NCBI RefSeq assembly: GCF_037038585.1
Contig: NC_092541.1
Coordinates: 1,187,445 to 1,251,444 of the forward strand
From: Patagioenas fasciata
Taxonomy: Eukaryota; Chordata; Aves; Columbiformes; Columbidae
DNA length: 64,000 nt
Direction: 5' to 3'
The notes under the pieces were generated by a model, which saw nothing but the letters and a program-made list of their open reading frames with translations, searched no databases and was not told the origin of the DNA. Shown in pieces: positions 41,101 through 50,449 of this stretch (its first letter is position 1; the number at the start of each line of letters is the position of its first letter). The translations under genes were made by a program, and so were the position numbers.

Positions 41101-44100
41101 CCAAATGACTATTTATTTATTTTATTTTATTTTGCAAGAGGCCCAAGTACAAAAGGAATTGCTCTTCCCAGCCTTCAAATACTTGTGACTAGCAGTTAAG
41201 AAGCACTAATAGAATGTGCCAAAGACAAGTAACCAAAGATATTAATTAAGGTACAAGGCTGCTCGTAAGCCTCACGCTGAATTCTTGGGGGTTGCAGCTG
41301 CCCAAATAAATGCAGAGAAAGCAAACAGATTCGCTGAATTTCACTCTGCGCTGCCCTTTCCCTCCAGTAGCGTGGAAACTGGTTAAGCTGAGACACTGGA
41401 GGAGTGAGATTACTGCTCCTTAGCTGCTGGGGGAGAACTGGGGTGCTTGTAGAAGCGCTGCTTTTGGCAAGGGGGTGTTTTGAGACTGAGCCTCATCTCT
41501 AGAGCTCAGCGGCTGGGGGAGAGGAGAAGGTCACGTTGAGACGAGGGTTTGTAACCGGTGACTTGTGCACTGACACTAATGCAGTAATATCTGAACTCTT
41601 CGCCGCAGCTGGGGCTACGTTCACCCTCGGCTGCTGGGAGTGCCGGAACTCTGTCACCATTTGGCCGAAGGATGGGTGGCTGCAACCAGCTTCTTGAGTA
41701 ATCTCTTCGTTTTCAAGCGGCAAAACCCTGGAAAGGTGCGAATGTACAGATGTGGGCAAATCAAATGGTTGGTGCGGAGCCTGTGCTGACCACAGGGATC
41801 CTCTGAGCCGTGGGACGTTACCGCGGGAGCTCTCCCACAACAACAACGCGCCGGTTAAGTGGTGGAGAGGAGCAGAAAGCACCGGCAGAATAATCAGGTT
41901 GTGGAGGAGGGAGGAGAAAACGAGTGTCGGCACGTTGGGTGCGCTACTGAAGTGCAAATGTGGCTTCTCCTCCTGAAGGTTTTTGAAGTGTTTGTCAAGC
42001 TCATCTCCCTCCTTGGATTTTAACAGTTTGAGAAAGCGTGGCAAGCTTTTATTTTTAAATTTTTCTTCTTTTTTTCGAGGCTTATGCAAAGAGGAACATG
42101 GTGGTACCATCCTTGTCCTTCCCACCTCAAAGAGTTCTGTCTTTTGAGCAGGGCCTGTTGCGACAGCACGAGGGGCAGTGGTATTAAACTAAAGGAGGGA
42201 GATTCAGGCTGGACATGGGGAAGAAATTTTTGACGCCGAGGGTGGTGAAACTCAAGAACTGAGCGAATCTGCTGCTTAACCTTGGGCACTCACTGTCTCC
42301 CATGTCTTCAGTTTTGTCTTCTAGCGTGTGGAGTCTTCACATTCCTGGCTGTGCTGGGCCGGTACATCCCCGGACTCTTGCTCTCCTACTTGCTGTGTAA
42401 GTAGATCTCTGTGCCAGTACAAAGTGAAAAGGGGTAGAGATGAGCGGGATCTGAATGTCCCGAGGGCTGAGGCTCTTCTGCTCAAACAAAAAGCTTCTGT
42501 AAACTGCTTGAGAATTGAAAATAATCCATTCTGCCTGCAGTGTGGTGGTTCTTGACCAGGACTCTAAGGTCTCCGGTCCAGAGAGAACATGTTTAAGTGC
42601 TTAATAACTACAGATCTGAGTGCTGATAGGTTGGCCGCTGAATTCTGTTGAATGTGCAGCGGTGATTGCACCAATGCCTCCCACAGCGCTGCTTTCGGTG
42701 CTCAGATCTTGCGGGGTGTTTGCCAAGCTGAACGAAGTTCTAATCCGCGTTCCCGCTCACCTCAGTGCTCTTCCTGCTGCTGTGGCCCCTCGCCGTGTAC
42801 CACAGGCTGGGCCAGCGCGTGTACGGGAAGCTGGAGCCAGCTCTGCAGCGGCTGGATTTCAGCGTTCGAGGCTACGTGATCTCAAAGCAGCGAGAGAAGC
42901 AACGTAAGTGGCTCGAGCTCCTGGTTTTGGAGCGAGTTGGGGCGGTGTGTGGGGCACGGCGGTCACTCCAGCGCTCCCGGCAAATACCGGCGACTCGCTT
43001 TGGGATGGAAATGGCTCTTTTGGGAAGGTGCGAGCTTCTCCTGCTCCGTTTCTCAGCTGCCAGAACTGCGTGTTCCGTATTGCGCTGAAAAAAGGAGGAG
43101 GGACTCAGTGCAAAGCAGCTGCTAAACATGTTCCTCTCAGCAAACGCTCTGTAGCAGCCCAAATCAGAAATGATTGCATTGCTCTGCTATGGAACAAAGC
43201 ATGTTGTGTTACGTTATGTTTGAGCTTGCCAGTTCAGGGGTTTTCTGCTTGGTGTAAGGCTGATTCTGTACAGATGCCTGTCCCAGCAGCAATAACGAGC
43301 TCTGACTCTGGTTTGTGGCAGTGCGGCGCCGAGCCCTTCGTCAGGAGGATGCGGATGATGCGAGTGACAGCGAGGAGGAGCTCGCCGCCTTCTGTCCCAA
43401 GGTAAAAAAGTGCCTCTGGAATAGAAGAGCTCAGCTGAATAGAACAAACTCTCTGTATTCTGTGGACATGCAGCGCGTGGCCCTGTGTCCAGCCCCTTGT
43501 AGCAGAGTTGTGCTGGAAAATCAGATGAAAATATTGTCGTTTTAGAGAGATCTTTCTGCTCTGTCGCACTCAATTATATCCAGTACCAACTACAGGCTGG
43601 GCAGTGACGTGTGAAATGAGCCTCCCATGAGGACTGAGTTTAACTGGTGGCCACTGGATTGTGTGTTTTGTCTTGAGGCCCGGGAATAAGCTTCCCAGTA
43701 CTGATGTTTGCCATTTCTATCTGCTGTTTGAAAGCTGGATGACTCTGTGGTTGCCAAGGAACTGACCATCTCTGACTCGGAGCATTCGGATGCTGAGGTT
43801 TCCTACACTGAGAACGGGATATTTAACCTTTCGAGGGGCCAGACTCCCCTGACGGAGGGATCAGAAGGTGAGAGGACACGGGTGGTTTCTGGGAGGTGTG
43901 GGATGCTGAGCACTGGGAATTTCCCCACTATGCGGTATTTGGTATTTAGCATTTAACGTGACACAAATAATGCATCTTCCACATGGGGGTTTCTTCAGAA
44001 ACGGCCTTTTTGCACAATGATGACATTCTCCTAGGAGTGCAAGGTAAGGTTTTTGTGAGATAAATTTTCTGGTCTAAGTTATGGTCTAGTTTTAACTTTT

Positions 44101-44827
44101 AAAACTTAGAGTGGAGGAATGAATGTGCTTTGTCACTTCCCTGGCCAAAACCTTCTTGGCCAATATTGAGAAGGCGATTCTACCCCATTCCAATTCCTCT
44201 CCCTTTTTATACGCGATATTAAGGTACCTGGCACCACAGTATCTGCTTTTACAGAAATCTTATGGTTCTGCAGATCTGCTGAAGACCTCAAGTAACAAGT
44301 GAATAGCAACACAGAGAGCATAAGTAGATTGAAATAGTCTTTGTGTGCTGGGTGGCTTGTACTGTGAATTTAAAGTGCTTTGTCCTCTTCTAGACCTGGA
44401 CGGTCACAGTGACCCAGAAGAATCTTTCGCCAGGGATCTCCCTGACTTCCCATCCATAAACCCAGAAGTGGCCGGCATAGATGACGAAGACGACACCAGC
44501 ATCGGGATCCCGAGCCTGGCTTACCGCCCGCAAGGAGCGGAAGATCTGCACCTCCCTTACGACCAGGAGGAAGCCGGCGCGCTGCCATCCGTACACAATC
44601 TAAGCACCGACATCGCCGGGTTTGTCACCAGAGGGATGATACAGCTGGCGCTGTCGGGAGCCACTCAGCCGAGCTCCTCGCGCAGCGACAATCCCCAGAG
44701 AGGCCCAAAGACTTATCTCCGAACCGCCAGCTCGGATTTGGACACTGATGCGGAAGGGGATGACTTTGAACTTCTGGATCAGTCTGAGCTGAACCAGCTG
44801 GATCCCACTGGCTCCCGGGGCCACTAA
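38121..44827 (+). CDS. RETREG3: RETREG3 (FAM134C), ER-phagy receptor, complete, 9 exons
   Basis: Reticulon-homology protein that bends ER membrane and links ER to autophagosomes. Exons: 38121-38311, 39260-39366, 40510-40540, 41609-41735, 42312-42396, 42766-42903, 43322-43401, 43735-43867, 44394-44827. They sum to 1326 nt, or 441 aa (human 466). First hydrophobic hairpin at about 63-95 (FFALTSLRLLFLVALTLIVV), second at about 155-205 (GVFTFLAVLGRYIPGLLL, LLFLLLWPLAVYHRL), then an acidic Ser-rich tail. The LC3-interacting core FELL (about 422-425) sits in GDDFELLDQSEL near the C-terminus. The N-terminus is shorter than in mammals. A phase-compatible candidate cassette exon lies at 43999-44043. 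Intron 1 has a CR1 copy and intron 5'-ward of exon 5 a small one. Confidence 0.96.
38650..38942 (+). repeat. CR1 LINE fragment in RETREG3 intron 1
   Basis: Sense copy; inverted partner of 32755-33082. The two differ at few positions over about 250 bp. Confidence 0.88.
41111..41134. repeat. TTTA/TTTTA microsatellite
   Basis: ATTTATTTATTTTATTTTAT-type run in RETREG3 intron 3. Confidence 0.85.
42145..42252 (+). repeat. CR1 LINE fragment, short
   Basis: Contains GAGCAGGGCCTGTTGCGACA and AAACTAAAGGAGGGAGATTC, as in the 33835-34366 copy (inverted). Ends about 60 bp before a RETREG3 exon. Confidence 0.8.
43999..44043 (+). other. RETREG3: Candidate 45-nt cassette exon of RETREG3
   Basis: Strong acceptor GGGGGTTTCTTCAG, 45 nt open in the gene's frame (phase 1 to phase 1), strong donor CAAG|GTAAGG. 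It would add ETAFLHNDDILLGVQ between GSE and DLDGHSD. Not in the human protein as I remember it. Confidence 0.45.
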
Positions 44828-45003
44828 ACGATCCCACCGGTTCCCTCTGGTTTTCTACTGCGCATCGGGGAGGGGGATCCTGGAAGGAGAAGCCTTGCAC
44901 AGTTCTCTAGGTTGTCCCTGCGTGAGTATGAGTGACGTGACAGCCCGTCGTGGCTGGGAACACCACTGTGACTTGTGACTCTGTAGCCTCGCTTGGATTT
45001 TAA

Positions 45004-45009
45004 AATAAA
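45004..45009 (+). terminator. RETREG3 poly(A) signal AATAAA (first of two)
   Basis: Canonical hexamer 177 bases after the stop. A second AATAAA is at 45109-45114, so two 3' ends are possible. Confidence 0.65.
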
Positions 45010-45124
45010 CTACACTGGTAATTCATAAAGACGTTGATGTGATAGCTCCACAATCACCCTACACTGTCTGCCAGGATGCTGCTTGCTCCAAAATTCCTCA
45101 CCCAAGACAATAAATCTCTGGAGA

Positions 45125-46380
45125 CCACCGCTCAGACTGACTTTGTGTCGCCGAGAACAATCCTGAAGCTGACCTTTGGGTGCTGATGCGTAACCAGGTG
45201 GACAGGAGTGATTTTTGGTTTGTTTTTTTTTCCGCTCAGACTTAGCGTCTGGGATTTAATTTAAGACAACCATTCCCCGCTCCTCAGATGTGCACAGAAT
45301 CCAAGTTGCTTCTTTCCCAGCAATACCCAGTTCCGGGTAGAAGCAAACCCTTCGCTCTTTTTGTGGACATGACGGTGCACGGCAACATTTGTTACCTGCT
45401 CATCTCCATCCCCGGCTTTCTAGTGACGCTGTTTTGTACGAGATGTAACGGCAATAAGACATCGACTGTGACGACTGTAGAGTCCCGCAAACAACATCTA
45501 CGTGTGGCAGCTGCTTGTGTGTCGCTTTCCTAAAATAACAGACTAACGATTTGCTAAACCCCCACTGTGTTCCTCCAGCGCACGTTCGGTGTGGACAGGG
45601 GCCATGCTGCACTTTTCCCCAAGGGACGGGCATTCGGAGGAGGGATGAGGTTCTGGCCCCGCTGCCTCCTGCCCTGAGTCCCCGCCCAGAAGAAGCCGAC
45701 GGGGACGCCAGCCCAAGCCACCGGTGACCGAAGAGCTTGTGCCTGTCCCGGTCACGTTAAACAAACCAGCACCTGCGAGGGGACGGAGGCCGTGTCCCCC
45801 CGCGTTGTCCCCTGTGGCCCCTCCGAGCTTCCCGGCGCTTTTTCTAAGCCATAGAACCCGTTTCTGGTCACATTTGTGCAGCAAAGAACGTACCTCTTCA
45901 GGGAAAAAACCCTTTATCTGCTGCCTTCTGTCTCAATCTGTGGTGGTGGTGTCGGTGCTTGTGCTGTCCCGTGGGTCACGCGGGGAGGGGGGCGGCTCAA
46001 CCCCGGTAACGGGGCAGGGTGGGGTCATTAACGGGTTGTTTTATGCGAGGGTAACGCCCAGCTCCCCGGGGGTGTGGTCCCAGCGGCCGCGTGTGGTCCG
46101 GTGCGGCTCCCAGCCCCGTTCCCGCCTGCCCCGAGGCTGCGGTGGTGGCGGAGAACGGCGTGTGCTGCTCCCCGGTGCGGGTCCCAGCCCCGTTCCCGCC
46201 TGCCCCGGGGCTGCGGAGCCCCCGCCTGCTGGCCCAGCGCTGTCCCGCCGCCGCTTCCCGTTGGCCCCACAGCGGCAGGGCCTGTCCCGCCCTGGGGTCC
46301 CCGATCTCCTCCCGGTGCGGCGGAACCGCGGGCGCGAACGGGGAGAACCGGGAGGGGCGGGACTTGTCTGGCCCTGCCCA
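45125..46380. other. Spacer RETREG3-PSMC3IP
   Basis: About 1.25 kb without a recognised gene. It holds an imperfect direct repeat: GGTGCGG...CCCCGTTCCCGCCTGCCCCG occurs at about 46100 and again at about 46174. Confidence 0.55.
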
Positions 46381-46529
46381 TTCCCGCGCTCAGCGCCACG
46401 CCTTCTCGGGGCGTGGCTTATCTCTCCCGCCAATCAGAGCCCAGATCGCTTCGCTCTCCCCGATTGGCGGGGAGCGGGCGGCTCGCCGGAAGTGCGTCAC
46501 GGCACCGGAGCGGAGCGGGAGAGCGGAGG
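46380..46529 (+). promoter_or_regulatory. PSMC3IP promoter
   Basis: Within 150 bp of the ATG: CCAAT at 46430-46434, inverted CCAAT (ATTGG) at 46463-46467, ETS-type CCGGAAGT at 46486-46493 and a CRE-like TGCGTCAC at 46493-46500. CpG-rich, no TATA. Confidence 0.65.
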
Positions 46530-48608
46530 ATGAGCAAAGGCCGCGAAGGGCCCGCGGCGGGCGGTGAGTGCGCGGAGCCGCCTCCCCCACCCCGGCTCGG
46601 CCCCGGCGGCCGCGGTGACCGGCGGGGGCGTGTCCCGCAGGAGCCACCGCAGTCCTGCTCCGGTACCTGCGGGAGCAGAACCGGCCGTACAGCGCCCAGG
46701 ACGCCTTCGGGAACCTGCAGCGGGAGCACGGGCTGGGCAAGGCGGTGAGTGCGGCCGGGACCGCGGGACCGGGTCGGGACAGGGACGCCGGATCGGGGAA
46801 GGGTGGGGACCGCGGCGCCGGTACAGGGACCGCGGGGCCGGGATCATGGGGCTGGTGGAGGGACCGTGCGGCCGGGCCGGGACAGGGACCATGGGCTGGG
46901 TCGGGGAAGGATGAGGAACGTGGGGCCGGTACAGGGTTCGTGGGGCTGGGAACGTGGGGCTGGTATAGGGACCGCGGGGCCGGGAGCGCGGGGCTGGTGG
47001 AGGCACCGTGTGGCCGGGCCGGGACAGGGACCACAGGCCGGGTCGGGGAAGGGTGAAGACCGCGGGGCCGGTACAGGAACCGTGGGGCTGGGACTGCGGG
47101 GCTGGTATAGGGACCGCAGGGCCAGGAGCGCGGGGCTGGTGGAGGGACCGTGTGGCTGGGCCGGTGCGTGGGTGACAGCCCCGGTCCCGCAGGCCGTGGT
47201 GAAGGCGCTGGAGCAGCTGGCGCAGCAGGGCCGCATCCGGGAGAAAACCTACGGGAAGCAGAAGATCTACTTCGCCGACCAGGTGAGCCCCGGTCCTGGT
47301 ACCGTCGCCACCGGCACCCGCCCCCGCTGACCCCCCGTCCACCGCAGGAGCAGCTCCCGGCCGCCAGCGATGCGGAGCTCCGCGGGCTGGATGAGGCGAT
47401 CGCCACGCTCTCTGCCAAGGTGCAGGCGGCGCAGCAGAGCTGCCGGCACATGGAGGCGGGTGAGTGTGCGCTCCCCACCCGGGGAGACCCCCCTGCGGCA
47501 CCGGGAGCGACTGGGGGATAACAGGCAGCTGTGCCCTGGTCACTGGGCTGTCTGCCCTACTGGTGATCGGTGCCTCCTGCCCAGAGCTGAAGGAGCTGAA
47601 CGGCTCCATGACAACCCCTGAGGTGGCCAGAGAGATCGAGGAGCTGCGGAAGGACTGTGCGAATTACATGGAGAAACTGGAGAGGATTAAATCTGCCACC
47701 AACCACGTGACGCCGGAGGAAAAAGAGAAGGTAAAGAGCTGCCTGGGGCTGAGCGGAGGTACCGGAGCATCCCCCGTCCGACTGACAGCGCTCGGACAGG
47801 GGTGGGGGGTGTGTGGGTGCCCGAGCTGCTCTGCAGAGCCTGTTCCTGACTCTGTGTGATGGTGACGACTCTCGGGGCGCCCTGAGCTGCCTTGTGACCC
47901 TTTGCTCCGGGCGCTCACCCGCCGCTCGGTCAGTCCCTCTTTGCCCATCGGTGACCCATCTCACAGAGAAACTGACGTCCCGGCAGGGGCTTCCTGAGCT
48001 GCTTGTGCTGCTGAATAAACCACCGGCTGTAGCTGGGACGTCTGTGTCCTCGGCACCTCAGCCTTACGGTGGCTTCGCGGGGCGGCTGCTGCCGTGTCGG
48101 TTCTCACTTTGCCGTGCTCTCCGCAGGTCTGCAGCGAGCAGAAGCTGTACTGCAAGGAGTGGCGGAGGAGGAAGCGAATGGTAACGAGGCAGTGGCGGGG
48201 AGGGGGTGGTGACAGGGGTGGTGACAGTCCTGTGGTGACACTGGCACCGAGGGGGATGTGGGGCAGCTCAGGGAGCGACCCCTGGTCAAACTGGACACTT
48301 TCTGGCCGCCACAGTGCGGAGAGACCTCGGGTGAGGGCTGCATGGGTTTGGGGAGGACTCACAGGGGACACAGTCCCCAAGAGCTGTCACCTCACAGTTT
48401 CCTGTCTCACCAGGCGACCGAGCTGCTGGACGCCATCCTGGAGGGGTACCCCAAAAGCAAAAAGCAATTCTTTGTAAGTACCGGGGCGGTGGCGGCTCTG
48501 CCGGGCCGGGGCCAGCGCCCTGAGAGCCGCTCCGTGCTCGCTGTGCAGGAGGAGGTCGGGATTGAGACGGACGAGGAGCACAACGTCACGCTGCCCGCGG
48601 CTGTGTGA
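46530..48608 (+). CDS. PSMC3IP: PSMC3IP (HOP2 / TBPIP), complete, 8 exons
   Basis: Partner of MND1; the dimer stimulates DMC1 and RAD51 strand exchange in meiosis. Exons: 46530-46563, 46641-46744, 47193-47282, 47348-47459, 47585-47730, 48127-48180, 48414-48473, 48549-48608. They sum to 660 nt, or 219 aa (human 217). N-terminal winged helix at about 14-76 (YLREQNRPYSAQDAFGNLQ, YGKQKIYFADQ), a long coiled coil from about 80 to 150, then the C-terminal helical part (ATNHVTPEEKE, CKEWRRRKRM, LEGYPKSKKQFF, GIETDEEHNVTLP). Intron 2 is filled with a minisatellite. The 3' end meets that of MLX. Confidence 0.97.
46745..47192. repeat. GC-rich minisatellite filling PSMC3IP intron 2
   Basis: Built from GGGACCGCGGGGCCGG-like units of roughly 20 bp, arranged in a higher-order unit of about 142 bp (CTGGGTCGGGGAAGG at 46896 recurs at 47038, with a diverged third copy upstream at about 46783). 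It takes up essentially the whole intron. Confidence 0.85.
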
Positions 48609-49122
48609 GGCGCCCAGGGGGGTCCTTGCCCCACGGAGACGCAGCTGATGCCGAAACTCAGCTCTTGGGATGTATTTTCCCTCTTTTTTCAGGGCTTGGG
48701 CTGGTCCCGTGTATTTATATGGGTTTGGTTTAAAATGCTTTGTGGTTGGGGGGAGTAAAACCCAGCACTGAGCCCTCTCGCTGGCACAAGGAATGTTAAA
48801 CTTTCCTGCCCTTCAGCGCAGTTTGCTGTGGAGGTCACCTCTCCTTGAGGAAGGTGTAAGTGCACTGGGGTAAAGTTCCTGGTGTTCCAAGCAAGAAAAG
48901 GAAGCGACTGCCTCAGCGAGGGGAGTAAACTTGTGCCTTTTCCTGTTATAGAGCTCTGCCTCTGTTCCAGGCGCTTCCCACCGGGTGACAGAGCGATACA
49001 GGAGAATATGCTCCATTGAACGGCGGGGTTTGGTTCAGCTCTGTGTTGCTGTGGCGTTTTTCTCTGTTTAAAGTGTTATCGGCGCAGCAGAAACTGCCTA
49101 TCAGTCTCTGACCAGCTCTAGG

Positions 49123-49128
49123 AATAAA
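49123..49128 (+). terminator. PSMC3IP poly(A) signal AATAAA
   Basis: GGAATAAAAG 515 bases after the stop. Cleavage would fall near 49140-49150. Confidence 0.65.
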
Positions 49129-49149
49129 AGCCGAAAATCATTAAAACGG

Positions 49150-50449
49150 TCAGCAAAATTTCTTTAATTACTTTTCACAATAGAAAAATATGTCTGTAAA
49201 AGTCCCCGCGGAGCAGCTGATTCGGTCTGTGCCCCCCGCTCCCCTCCCTGAGAGGGTTTTCTTCCTCACAAAGCAACATCTTCCAGGCGAGACGCAGCTG
49301 CGGCTTCATCGGGGCCGCGTGTCACCACACATTTACCTCTGAGGCTTCCGTTGCATCGGAAAGGACACCAAGTGTGGCCTTTAATGCATCATTTTGTATA
49401 AAAATCAACCCCCTGGAGGGGTTTTTTGCTGCTAAACGTGGGTAGAAGCAGGAGCTCAAGCATTCGCGCTGCAGCGTTCACACAACCTGGAGCCGAGCGG
49501 TACCTCATCAACAGTGGAAAAAAACCAATAAAACAGATAATAAAACAATAATCTGCTGTCCCCAGAGTGGGAGCATGAACAGGGTGACAGAACGAACCCT
49601 GCGTGGGTGTCACCGGGGCTGCACCAAAGTCTGGAACCCCAGCACGAGCAGGTTAAAAAGTGACCCGAGCGCCTCTGTCTGCAAAGCCAACACTGAAAAT
49701 GCTTCAGGATCATTTCCGTGATTTATAAAAATAAAAATCAAATCAAGGCTGGTTATGTACACACGTGGATACAGAGAAGTTCTAGGGGGGGAGCAGCAAG
49801 AGCCTGTGGCAGTGACGGCTGCTGAACTGCGTTCCCAGGGAGCACAAGCGGCACCAAAACCCGAGGAGACGAAGCCGGACGGGGCTCAGCCCTCCCAGCG
49901 CAAGCAGGAGAACAGAACAGAAACCTCACTCGTCCCCCTTCAGGGGACCCACGGCTGCAGCACAATCAAGTTTTAGCAAGTCCAGCATCTCCCGGGCTCG
50001 TCCTTCCCCCACCCCCCCAAAACGTGCCCCCTAAGAGCCGCCTCTGAGCGGAGGTACAAGAAACCCCCATTTACAGGAGAAGCCCATTCCGAGTCTGTTT
50101 TAACAGAAACCAGCAGCTTTTCGCACACGTTCTGGTTTCATTCCCCCTCCCCGGGAGCAGAAGGGGTCAGACTGGAGGCCTGAGGTGACAGCGGAGAGAG
50201 TCGGTGACACAGGCGATCCCAGCGCACCCACCTGAGCCAGGGACTCTCTGGCGCCTGAAAAGACCTCAAAAGACACCTTTTTTTCCCCCCACTAAGTCCC
50301 TACAAATATTTGGTAATATTGACCGACAGCACCTGCGGGGCAGAGGTGGCTGCGCAGCCTCCTTTGGGTTGCGTAGTTAATACAATAAATAATCAGAGAA
50401 GCTTTAGGAACGTACGCAAGGGAGCTGGCCCAGCCCTTCCCAACGCCCG
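49150..50449 (-). other. MLX: MLX 3' UTR (probable)
   Basis: 1.3 kb between the MLX stop and the ATTAAA signal; no other gene seen. AT-richer than its surroundings and free of recognised repeats. Confidence 0.5.
49163..49168 (-). terminator. MLX poly(A) signal (ATTAAA on minus strand)
   Basis: TTTAAT on the plus strand. Cleavage would fall near 49143-49153, the same place as the PSMC3IP end. I see no AATAAA on the minus strand between here and the MLX stop. Confidence 0.5.
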
